Source: Candidatus Uhrbacteria bacterium
Lineage (GTDB): Bacteria > Patescibacteriota > Patescibacteriia > UBA9934
Direction of reading: 5' to 3'
DNA length: 64,000 bases
Assembly: GCA_003453595.1 (NCBI GenBank)
Contig: DMOG01000026.1
Coordinates: forward strand, 20,973-84,972
The notes under the pieces were generated by a model. It saw only the letters and a program-made list of their open reading frames with translations, had not been told where the DNA came from and did no database searches. Below, in pieces: positions 16,444 to 23,263 of this stretch; the first letter of the stretch is position 1, and each line of letters begins with the position of its first letter. The position numbers were made by a program, and so were the translations under genes.

Positions 16444-16515
16444 ACAACCACCCCTCCTCCTTCGCACAAGGCTACGGAGGACTATCGCAATTCCTCCTTG
16501 GGAAAGGAGGGGAGC
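16444..16515. repeat. dispersed palindromic repeat with inner hairpin
   Basis: ACAACCACCCCTCCTCC...CTCCTTGGGAAAGGAGGGG with an inner CCTTCG...GGCTACGGAGG segment. It lies in the leader of cassette 4. Confidence 0.75.
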
Positions 16516-16533
16516 CTGAGCCAAAAAGGAAAA

Positions 16534-16589
16534 AACTCGGCTTTTACAATATCTGCACAAAATCGTGAAGATATTATACAAGCCGAGTT
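16534..16589 (+). other. long hairpin in the leader of cassette 4
   Basis: AACTCGGCTT (16534-16543) pairs perfectly with AAGCCGAGTT (16580-16589), continued by near-complementary TACAATATC and GATATTATA inside. It lies about 100 bp before the ATG at 16687. Function unknown; it may be regulatory or a recombination relic. Confidence 0.55.
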
Positions 16590-16686
16590 CCGATTCCCGA
16601 AACCGGCCCGTGCCCGTCCCTCAATCCCCTTTGCGGGGCGGAGCGGGCATCACCCCCAAAGGCGGAGACCCCGCCAAGGAGGCGCC

Positions 16687-17214
16687 ATGCGCAACCTGAT
16701 GTGTCTGATCACCATCCTGCTGGCCTCGGCCTGCACGGATCTGTCCGGAAACCAGAACGGCGAGGAGACCTACGTCCCGTCCATGTCGTCCGACGACATG
16801 GACAGCGATGGCCTGGTCGACGGCTACGACTCCGACGAGATCGTCGGCCCCATCGCCAGCTACCCGACGGAGCTCTGGGTGAACGCTGGCGCCCTGTCCT
16901 TCCCCTGGATGGGTGAGGAGATGTCCTTCCAGTGCCGCGACCACAACGGCCGGGTGCTGGACTTCGCCTGGCAGTACTGGTACAACGGCGAGGCCACCCC
17001 CGCCAACACCTGGTTCGTCGCCTACATCGACGACCGGGCCGGCGAAGGAGACTGGCTCTGCGCCTTCACCCGCAACGACCGGTCGGTGCTCGACATCACC
17101 GTGTCCAACGACCCCCTGGTCTGGACGCACGGCGGCGTCTGCATCTACCAGGCCAACAACGGCGTCTACCAGGCGCCGGGCAACAACTCCTGCGACGACA
17201 TCCGAGGCCTCTAG
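16687..17214 (+). CDS. hypothetical lipoprotein, G+C-rich (cassette 4)
   Basis: 175 residues from the ATG at 16687 (CAAGGAGGCGCC upstream). The open frame to 16498 crosses a repeat and is rejected. It starts MRNLMCLITILLASAC, a lipoprotein signal peptide with Cys16, then a short acidic linker containing DSDGLVDGYDSD, which resembles a calcium-binding loop, and a 110-residue domain rich in Trp and Cys (FQCRDHNGRVLDFAWQYWY, DWLCAF, GVCIY, NSCDD). No family is recognised. It lacks the long Asp-Ala run of cassette 3 but shares the lipoprotein plan. Composition and insulating hairpins mark it as an independent unit. Confidence 0.75.
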   Translation: MRNLMCLITILLASACTDLSGNQNGEETYVPSMSSDDMDSDGLVDGYDSDEIVGPIASYPTELWVNAGALSFPWMGEEMSFQCRDHNGRVLDFAWQYWYNGEATPANTWFVAYIDDRAGEGDWLCAFTRNDRSVLDITVSNDPLVWTHGGVCIYQANNGVYQAPGNNSCDDIRGL

Positions 17215-17237
17215 CCTCGACCGTCGCCCAATCCTTG

Positions 17238-17270
17238 AACCCCCGACAGCTCAGCTGAGTATCGGGGGTT
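17238..17270 (+). terminator. terminator of cassette 4
   Basis: AACCCCCGA (17238-17246) pairs with TCGGGGGTT (17262-17270), with an inner CAGC-TCA-GCTG hairpin. It lies 23 bp after the stop. The CCCCCGA stem is shared with the terminator at 7082. Confidence 0.7.
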
Positions 17271-17294
17271 CTGTGCGTTTAGGTTATAGAACTT

Positions 17295-17336
17295 GATAGG
17301 CAACCACCCCCCCCACCCCTCCTTGGGAAGGAGGGG
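17295..17336. repeat. dispersed palindromic repeat
   Basis: GATAGGCAACCACCCC and CCTCCTTGGGAAGGAGGGG. It is one of two tandem-like copies just after cassette 4. Confidence 0.8.
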
Positions 17337-17359
17337 AGACCGAGGTGCGGGGATCGCGT

Positions 17360-17400
17360 GATAGGCAACCACCCCTAACCCCTCCTTGGGAAGGAGGGGT
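17360..17400. repeat. dispersed palindromic repeat overlapping the rfbD 3' end
   Basis: GATAGGCAACCACCCCTAAC and CCTCCTTGGGAAGGAGGGG. The TAG stop of rfbD (17375-17377) is formed by the repeat, and the last residues, HPSFPRRG, are its translation. Confidence 0.85.
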
Positions 17401-18250
17401 GGTTAGATAAGAACTCTGCTAGTGCTTCGGTGCGGGGGCGGAGTTTTGGGAACTTTGTGTTTGCTAGTGGCGAGTAGTGTGGACATTTTGCCAGTCGGGG
17501 AAAATCACTTCTTGGGCATGGTCGATAGTTTTCTGTGATTCCCATGGCTTCAAAAACTTCTTTGGCAAATCCGTAAACACTGACAGGCTCACCTTCGTTA
17601 ACTAGGTGATAGATGCCAGGACAATAGTCTTTTTCCATTAACTCCAGTACGGCGCGAGCTGCGTCCAAAGCGTAGGTTGGTAAACCATATTCATCGTCAG
17701 CGATCTTTAAGTCTGGCAAATCACGGTTTAAACGAAGCATGATGTCGATAAAGCCTTCTTTGCCACTCTCCCCTGTAGCCTGATTACCAAACAGTTTAAC
17801 AACTCGACAAATAAAGGTTTTATCACAAGCTTGCAAAGCCAATCTTTCCCCTTCAAGCTTTGTTTCACCGTATTTTGAAATTGGATTTGGAGTGTCATCC
17901 TCTTGATAATAATCCCCTTTTTCCCCATCAAAAACATAGTCAGTACTAAAATGCACAAACCTAGCGTGGACAATCTGAGCGGCCTTGGCAAGATTCTCTG
18001 GTCCTTTGGCATTGATCTTCATGGCCAACTCAAAGATCTCTGGCTCTTCAACTTTATCGACAAGATTGTAAGCAGCGGCATTGATAATCACCTCTGGTTT
18101 CTTGTCTTGAACAAAGCTCAAAACTGATTCTATGTCTGTGATATCAAGATCTTTTCGAGTAGCTGAAATAACCTTATGACCAGCAGATTCAAAAACCTCA
18201 ACCAAGTATTGGCCAAGCATTCCTTGTGAACCTGTGATCATTGTTTTCAT
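17375..18250 (-). CDS. rfbD: dTDP-4-dehydrorhamnose reductase
   Basis: 291 residues. The Rossmann start MKTMITGSQGMLGQYLVEVF, the catalytic STDYVFDGEKGDYYQE with the YxxxK motif (YGETK, about 131-135) and LPTYALDAARAVLEL match RfbD/RmlD, which makes dTDP-L-rhamnose with NADPH. Its stop codon and final residues come from a dispersed repeat, so the native C-terminus has probably been replaced. It follows rfbC by 25 bp. The product may serve the GT2 enzymes nearby. Confidence 0.93.
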   Translation of the reverse strand: MKTMITGSQGMLGQYLVEVFESAGHKVISATRKDLDITDIESVLSFVQDKKPEVIINAAAYNLVDKVEEPEIFELAMKINAKGPENLAKAAQIVHARFVHFSTDYVFDGEKGDYYQEDDTPNPISKYGETKLEGERLALQACDKTFICRVVKLFGNQATGESGKEGFIDIMLRLNRDLPDLKIADDEYGLPTYALDAARAVLELMEKDYCPGIYHLVNEGEPVSVYGFAKEVFEAMGITENYRPCPRSDFPRLAKCPHYSPLANTKFPKLRPRTEALAEFLSNHPSFPRRG

Positions 18251-18275
18251 AAAAGTGGTAAAGGTTAGTGACCAT

Positions 18276-18821
18276 TTAGAACCTTTTTTTCAAAAACTCC
18301 GCCAAGGTCATGGCCTGTGAGTCGCGGGTTGATAAAATTGGATCGCCATCGAGGGGCCACTTAATATTTATTTCCGGATCATTCCAAGCAATGCCGGCAT
18401 CGAGATCTGAGTTAAAAGTATTGGAAACTTTGTATTGAAGTTCGCAATCAGTAAATGCATAAAAGCCATGAGCAAAACCTTCTGGCACAAAAATCATTTT
18501 TTTGTTTTCTTCAGAAAGCTCAAGTCCAAACCATTGTTTGTAAGTAGGTGAACCAGCTCGCAAATCTACAGCCACATCCCAAAGTCGTCCGCAAGTACAG
18601 CGAACAAGTTTGGCCATTGGCTTTGGATCTTGTTGAAAGTGAAGACCACGAAGAACACCTTTAGCTGATTTGGAATGATTGTCTTGAACAAAGATTGTAT
18701 TCAATCCCAACGCATCAAACTTATCCTTGTTATAAGACTCAAAGAAAAAACCCCGATCATCACCATGAACTTCTGGCTCAATGATTATTAAATCTGGAAT
18801 TGTGGTTTTTATTGTTTTCAT
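18276..18821 (-). CDS. rfbC: dTDP-4-dehydrorhamnose 3,5-epimerase
   Basis: 181 residues with the cupin fold of RfbC/RmlC: EVHGDDRGFFFESYNKDKF, FVQDNHSKSAKGVLRGLHFQ (catalytic His about 63) and FVPEGFAHGFYAFTD near 115, with the tail domain WNDPEINIKWP. It epimerises dTDP-4-keto-6-deoxyglucose at C3 and C5. It lies between rfbB, from which a repeat separates it, and rfbD. All key residues are present. Confidence 0.95.
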   Translation of the reverse strand: MKTIKTTIPDLIIIEPEVHGDDRGFFFESYNKDKFDALGLNTIFVQDNHSKSAKGVLRGLHFQQDPKPMAKLVRCTCGRLWDVAVDLRAGSPTYKQWFGLELSEENKKMIFVPEGFAHGFYAFTDCELQYKVSNTFNSDLDAGIAWNDPEINIKWPLDGDPILSTRDSQAMTLAEFLKKRF

Positions 18822-18853
18822 GGGGGGAAATAGATTAAGAAAGGAGGGAAAAT

Positions 18854-18960
18854 CGAGACTCGGTCTCTCCCCCTTAGTAAGGGGGAGTAGGAGGGGGTTA
18901 ATATAGCTTCCACTTTATAAAATAACCTCCCCTAACCCCTCCTTAAAAAGGAGGGGAACC
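18854..18960. repeat. dispersed palindromic repeat, compound form between rfbB and rfbC
   Basis: CGAGACTCGGTCTCTCCCCC...AGGGGGTTAATATAGCTTCC...CCTAACCCCTCCTTAAAAAGG to GGGGAACC. Same order as 4791-4926, lacking its inner segment. It interrupts the rhamnose operon. Confidence 0.85.
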
Positions 18961-18980
18961 GGGTTTGAGACAGTTTATTA

Positions 18981-19991
18981 TCAAGTCAATCTACCAACAT
19001 TTTCTTCGTACCATTTTCGGTAGCCTGAGCTTTGTTTGATTGGCTTCCACCATGACTCATTTTCCTGATACCAACGGATCATTTGCTCAAGACCTTGTTC
19101 AAAAGTAACTTGCGGCTTCCAGTTAAGCTCTGTGCTTATTTTAGAATAATTGATTGCATAACGACGGTCCTGCCCTGGTCGATCTTGGGTAAACTTTAGC
19201 ATTTCTTCGTGCGCGCCCATAGCTTTGATAACTGCCCTGGCAGTTTGGGCAATGCTAAGTTCAGCGTCTCCGCCCATCATGTATGTGTGACCAATTTGAC
19301 CTCGTTCAATAATAGCCAATATACCAAGCGCATGATCACGGGCAGTAATCCAGTCACGGATTTGTCGACCATCACCCTGCACACTGATTGGACGGTTTTC
19401 CATGAGGTTAGTAATAGCAATGGCCAAAAACTTCTCAGGATATAAATAGGGACCATAGTTATTGGTGCAGTTTGAGATTGTTCCGCGCAAAGCATGAGAA
19501 TGAACTGCGGCGCGCACAAGATGATCTGAAGCGGCTTTGGTGGCACTATATGGATTACGAGGATCGTAGGGAGTAGCTTCATGGAACTTTGGATCATCTG
19601 GACCAAGCGAACCAAAAACTTCGTCAGTACTAACATGATGAAAACGCTTGCCGTGTCTTACACAAGCATCAATTAGTCTTTGTACTCCTAAAATGTTGGT
19701 TAAAATAAAAGGCTCATTATCCATGAGCGATCGATCAACATGAGTTTCTGCCGCAAAGTTTATAACAGCATCAACCTCTGAAACTAAAGTATTTACCAAA
19801 TCTTTGTCTGTGATTGAACCGTAGACAAACCGGTATCGAGGATGAGTCTGGATATCCAAGGTATTTGCTAGATTACCAGCATAGGTAAGGGCATCCAAAT
19901 TGATAACTTGCCAATCAGGCCGTTCAGCAAAGATCACACGAATAAAGTGCGATCCAATAAATCCACACCCTCCTGTGACTAATACTTTCAT
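18981..19991 (-). CDS. rfbB: dTDP-glucose 4,6-dehydratase
   Basis: 336 residues. The NAD-binding GGCGFIGSHFIR, AAETHVDRS, the STDEVFGSL motif with catalytic Asp-Glu, and YSATKAASD (YxxxK about 149-153) are all typical of RfbB/RmlB. It converts dTDP-glucose to dTDP-4-keto-6-deoxyglucose. The SDR catalytic set appears complete. It is the first gene of the rfbB-C-D block; the thymidylyltransferase rfbA is not in the window. Confidence 0.95.
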   Translation of the reverse strand: MKVLVTGGCGFIGSHFIRVIFAERPDWQVINLDALTYAGNLANTLDIQTHPRYRFVYGSITDKDLVNTLVSEVDAVINFAAETHVDRSLMDNEPFILTNILGVQRLIDACVRHGKRFHHVSTDEVFGSLGPDDPKFHEATPYDPRNPYSATKAASDHLVRAAVHSHALRGTISNCTNNYGPYLYPEKFLAIAITNLMENRPISVQGDGRQIRDWITARDHALGILAIIERGQIGHTYMMGGDAELSIAQTARAVIKAMGAHEEMLKFTQDRPGQDRRYAINYSKISTELNWKPQVTFEQGLEQMIRWYQENESWWKPIKQSSGYRKWYEENVGRLT

Positions 19992-20015
19992 AGTACCTTT
20001 TACTTTACATTCTTT

Positions 20016-20582
20016 TTACTTGAGATGCAATCCTTGCTCAATAATCTCCAAAACTCGAGGTTTTGCCAATTGCCAGCCGGCTAACATTGATCCATCGGTT
20101 ATTTCTCCTCCAGCCACCATATCTTCAAACATCTCAGCTGTACAAGAAAGTTGTTCAAACTCTTCGGTTGGATCTTTACGAGCAAATGTTGTGGCTAATC
20201 CATAGGCCACAAACACCCAAACAGTTTCCTGCACCCTACCATTGCTAGGATGGAAAAATCCAATCTTCTCCATGGTGCTTGCTTTCATTTGTGCTTCCTG
20301 AGCAAATTCTTCTGCAGCTGCCTGCTCTAAAGTTTGCCCTTCACCAACTCCACCGTTGGGAAACTCAAGGGTAAACTCATCACTCAAACATCGATATTGC
20401 TTAACCATGGGCATACTGCCCTCTTCATCAATACCAATAATCACCACTGAGTCTGGAACTTTCAAAAAATAATAATCTGCTTGATTGCCATTTTGTAGAT
20501 CAAACACAGCGTGTTCGTAACTTGACCATTTACTTTGCGCCACAGTCTCTTGCGAAACTTTCTTCCATCTTTCTAATGACAT
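20016..20582 (-). CDS. NUDIX-fold protein with a degenerate Nudix box
   Basis: 188 residues in the ADP-ribose pyrophosphatase-like arrangement: an N-terminal beta domain and EFPNGGVGEGQTLEQAAAEE near 95. The Nudix box, normally GX5EX7REUXEEXGU, is altered: the first Glu is Gln, Arg is Glu, the first Glu of EE is Gln and the Gly is Gln (EEFAQEAQM). The Glu of REU and the second Glu of EE remain. Activity may be lost or changed. It is 3 bp downstream of the HIT-domain gene, suggesting a nucleotide-salvage pair. Confidence 0.8.
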   Translation of the reverse strand: MSLERWKKVSQETVAQSKWSSYEHAVFDLQNGNQADYYFLKVPDSVVIIGIDEEGSMPMVKQYRCLSDEFTLEFPNGGVGEGQTLEQAAAEEFAQEAQMKASTMEKIGFFHPSNGRVQETVWVFVAYGLATTFARKDPTEEFEQLSCTAEMFEDMVAGGEITDGSMLAGWQLAKPRVLEIIEQGLHLK

Positions 20583-20585
20583 ATT

Positions 20586-20990
20586 TTAAAGTTCTTGGCG
20601 AATTAATTGAGCCACTTGCGCCAACTCTTCTTGAGATGGTTTTTGTTTAATAAAAGTCCGGGCGTCACCTTCATAACGAGGCATGAAATGAAGATGAGTA
20701 TGAAACACATCCTGCCCGGCATCTTCTCCGTGGTTCATTCCTAAATTATAGCCTGTAGCTCCCAGCGCCTTTAGAATTGCTGGAGCGATCTGATAAGTCG
20801 TGGTCATGATTGCTAGCGCGTCATCAAGCGATCCTGCTTGCATTATATCTGCATGTTGCTTTGGCACTATCAAAGTATGTCCTTTGCTAACTGGTCCAAT
20901 GTCCAAAAAAGCAAAAGTCAAATTATCCTCATAAACCTTATGACAAGGAATCTCACCTTTGATAATTTTACAAAATAGACAATCATTCAT
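20586..20990 (-). CDS. HIT-family (histidine triad) nucleotide hydrolase
   Basis: 134 residues. The N-terminal CLFCKIIKGEIP, with a zinc-type Cys pair, and the C-terminal histidine triad DVFHTHLHFMPRY (HxHxH near 97-101) identify a Hint/HIT hydrolase, usually acting on AMP-lysine or adenosine phosphoramidate-type nucleotides in the cytosol. It is full length. It heads a two-gene unit with the NUDIX-like protein. Confidence 0.92.
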   Translation of the reverse strand: MNDCLFCKIIKGEIPCHKVYEDNLTFAFLDIGPVSKGHTLIVPKQHADIMQAGSLDDALAIMTTTYQIAPAILKALGATGYNLGMNHGEDAGQDVFHTHLHFMPRYEGDARTFIKQKPSQEELAQVAQLIRQEL

Positions 20991-21023
20991 ATGATTATAT
21001 TAAGGTTAATGGATCCGAGTTCA

Positions 21024-21062
21024 CACTCCCCCTTCCCAAGGGGGAGGTAGAGGGGGTTGCCC
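21024..21062. repeat. dispersed palindromic repeat, inverted copy left of the DUF559 gene
   Basis: CACTCCCCCTTCCCAAGGGGG then AGGTAGAGGGGGTTGCCC, the reverse-complement orientation of the copy at 21419. Confidence 0.75.
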
Positions 21063-21118
21063 ACTTATTGTAGCGCTTTTTTGACTTTATTCAAAACTGA
21101 TTCCAAATCTTCATATAT

Positions 21119-21415
21119 CTAATTATTAATGAAGCGAAGTATTATTAAGCCTTGTTCCACAAAAAAATTATCTCTTATTCGGTCATGCAATTTTCCACTC
21201 TCTTGATAGTGCGAATCACCATCCACTTCGATAACCAATTTCTTCTCAGGGCAATAAAAATCGGCTATATATACTCCTATACCATGTTGCCGACGGAACT
21301 TTACTCCTAATTGTGATCTGCTCAAATATCTCCAGAGAATCTGCTCTGCTTTTGAACAATCAGACCTTAATTGGCTTCGTTTACTTTTTTGAATTCTCTG
21401 ATTAAAAACTTTCAT
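21119..21415 (-). CDS. DUF559 (VSR/PD-(D/E)XK-like) protein
   Basis: 98 residues from MKVFNQRIQKSKR at 21415; the frame is open 5 codons further into the repeat. The C-terminal half carries the DUF559 core: RRQHGIGVYIADFYCPEKKL, VIEVDGDSHYQ and a terminal LRFINN, related to very-short-patch-repair endonucleases, with Asp and Glu/Asp positions that could bind metal. It is flanked by inverted copies of the dispersed repeat at 21024 and 21419, so the ORF and repeats may travel together. It is slightly shorter than usual (about 110-120). Nuclease activity is family inference. Confidence 0.88.
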   Translation of the reverse strand: MKVFNQRIQKSKRSQLRSDCSKAEQILWRYLSRSQLGVKFRRQHGIGVYIADFYCPEKKLVIEVDGDSHYQESGKLHDRIRDNFFVEQGLIILRFINN

Positions 21416-21418
21416 ATA

Positions 21419-21457
21419 ATAGGCAACCACCCCTACCCCCTCCTTGGGAAGGAGGGG
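21419..21457. repeat. dispersed palindromic repeat right of the DUF559 gene
   Basis: TAGGCAACCACCCCTACCCC and CCTCCTTGGGAAGGAGGGG. It begins 4 bp upstream of the DUF559 start codon. Confidence 0.85.
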
Positions 21458-21461
21458 TGCG

Positions 21462-21794
21462 CTAATTATCGGCTTTTAATAAGACAAACGGCAGCGCAAG
21501 TCCGATCAAGGAAATAAAAATTCTGAAATCTCCAAATGTTGTTCCTTCGCGCCAGAGAATGATCATGAGCAATAGTCCGACAAAAATCTTAAAAACAATC
21601 CACATCAAAGATCTACCCTTTCGCTCTATGGCAACCTGCGCCCACCAAATCCCAAAAACAATGGCTGGAATTAAAATCAAATGAACTGAAAATACATAAC
21701 TAACAAACCCAGGCCTAAGATACTCGCACAACAAAAAGAACCCATAACTAATTACGCTCACTAAAAATCCTGTTTTAGCAATTACATCTTTCAT
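21462..21794 (-). CDS. small integral membrane protein, unknown
   Basis: 110 residues with three to four hydrophobic segments (about 8-25, 33-52, 62-80, 88-105) separated by short basic turns such as ERKGRS. I recognise no family. It overlaps the start of the preceding gene (21791-23254) by 4 bp, so it is translationally coupled to it. A membrane accessory to the secreted protein or to the glycosyltransferase upstream is possible but unproven. Confidence 0.7.
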   Translation of the reverse strand: MKDVIAKTGFLVSVISYGFFLLCEYLRPGFVSYVFSVHLILIPAIVFGIWWAQVAIERKGRSLMWIVFKIFVGLLLMIILWREGTTFGDFRIFISLIGLALPFVLLKADN

Positions 21795-23254
21795 AATCCA
21801 AACGGTAATAAATCTCTTAACCCAGACAAAATCTCGCGCCAGGTCATTGAATCTTTGAGGAACCTAACTGTGATTGAATGAACATCAACTTCCCCACCAA
21901 ATTCGGACAACCCGGGAGTCGAAAGAGTGAACTTAACAGTATCATCGATCACAGCCAATGAACCAAGATCGAAACTTCCTAATGAAGCTAGCCAATCTCC
22001 TGCTTGATTATTGAGGTTATAACTAGTGAGAATATAATCAACTCCCAATGAATTAATGTCAGAATATACATTTAACTCAACTGGATCTGGATTAAAAAAC
22101 ATACTTTGTGCAAAAGCAAACTTTCCGTCTCCACTAATTTTCAAGTCACCAACTGAGGAGTAACCATAAACAACTCCGGCGTTTTCAACTGTATAAGTAT
22201 ATTTTTCATGACTTTGGGCAATGCCAATCATATCACCGTCAACTCGAACTGTTTGCACAGAATCAGCATGGGTTGTTTCAAACGCTAAATGTTTGGCATC
22301 AGTATAAAACTCTGTGGCTCGTGGATTTGATAAATATCCAATATCATCAGCGATGTAAATCTTGCCAACAAATGTCATGTATTGTTGAGTTGTTTCCAGT
22401 GAACGCCAGAAAATATCACTAGTTCCGGAAAGCTCGACTGAATAAACCCCCTCTGGCCAATTTGATTGACCGATTATGGCAGTGCCATCTGAACTTATTT
22501 GATCTTCAATCGTGTCGCCATCGTCTTTGATAAAATATTCAAACATTACCTCATCTTCTTCATTTCTAACCCGAATAACAGCATCATCTGCCCCAGTTGT
22601 CCGATTCATGTCCATATAATCAACTGCGAGGTAAAAAGGCTCGTTTTTTAGATAGGTCAGATACTTATGATAACCACGCAAAGAAACACCGATTGTTTTA
22701 ACTGTTTTTGATAACTGATAATTACTTATTCGATACGGCTCTTCAAAATCATAATGATAAGTTGCAATCTGGCTTTGATCTGGAAGATTCTCAAGAAATT
22801 CTTGGACTGAATCAAAATTGTGTTCATGTTGCAGGAGTCGAGTTTGACCGTCTGAAACCTCTGACCAACTTTGTTGTTCAAGCTCAGAATTGAATAATGG
22901 CTCAAGCTGATAGCTTTCAGAATATATATCTGCCAGTCCTCCAAGTTCAACCACTGGCTGATCCTTTGGATCAAACACAAGCTCAACTTCAACCCTGTCA
23001 AAACTTGTATGAGGAAGCGCCACGCTAAAGTAAGTTGGTTCATCAATAATCGTGACATATGGATCTCCCGAGTCAGACGATTGGATTTCTGAAACTCTTT
23101 GAGATGGTAGGAGATTGAAAACATAGGGTGAACTATCACCCATTTCAAAAGTAATTTCTTTGATTCCTGACGGACACAAATCAATCCAAAGCAAGACAAT
23201 CAAAATTATAACTGGGGATAAAATGATGAATAATTGTATGATACGATTTCGCAT
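21791..23254 (-). CDS. membrane-anchored extracellular protein, unknown
   Basis: 487 residues with an N-terminal signal anchor (MRNRIIQLFIILSPVIILIV, about 5-25) and a long beta-rich ectodomain with no cysteines of note. Segments such as PHTSFDRVEVELVFDP and the near C-terminal HSITVRFLKDSMTWRE resemble the putative beta-sandwich parts that follow membrane glycosyltransferases in polysaccharide clusters, but I cannot name a family. It follows the polytopic protein at 23264 by 9 bp and precedes the small membrane protein, suggesting a three-gene envelope unit. Confidence 0.7.
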   Translation of the reverse strand: MRNRIIQLFIILSPVIILIVLLWIDLCPSGIKEITFEMGDSSPYVFNLLPSQRVSEIQSSDSGDPYVTIIDEPTYFSVALPHTSFDRVEVELVFDPKDQPVVELGGLADIYSESYQLEPLFNSELEQQSWSEVSDGQTRLLQHEHNFDSVQEFLENLPDQSQIATYHYDFEEPYRISNYQLSKTVKTIGVSLRGYHKYLTYLKNEPFYLAVDYMDMNRTTGADDAVIRVRNEEDEVMFEYFIKDDGDTIEDQISSDGTAIIGQSNWPEGVYSVELSGTSDIFWRSLETTQQYMTFVGKIYIADDIGYLSNPRATEFYTDAKHLAFETTHADSVQTVRVDGDMIGIAQSHEKYTYTVENAGVVYGYSSVGDLKISGDGKFAFAQSMFFNPDPVELNVYSDINSLGVDYILTSYNLNNQAGDWLASLGSFDLGSLAVIDDTVKFTLSTPGLSEFGGEVDVHSITVRFLKDSMTWREILSGLRDLLPFGL

Positions 23255-23263
23255 TTATATAAA

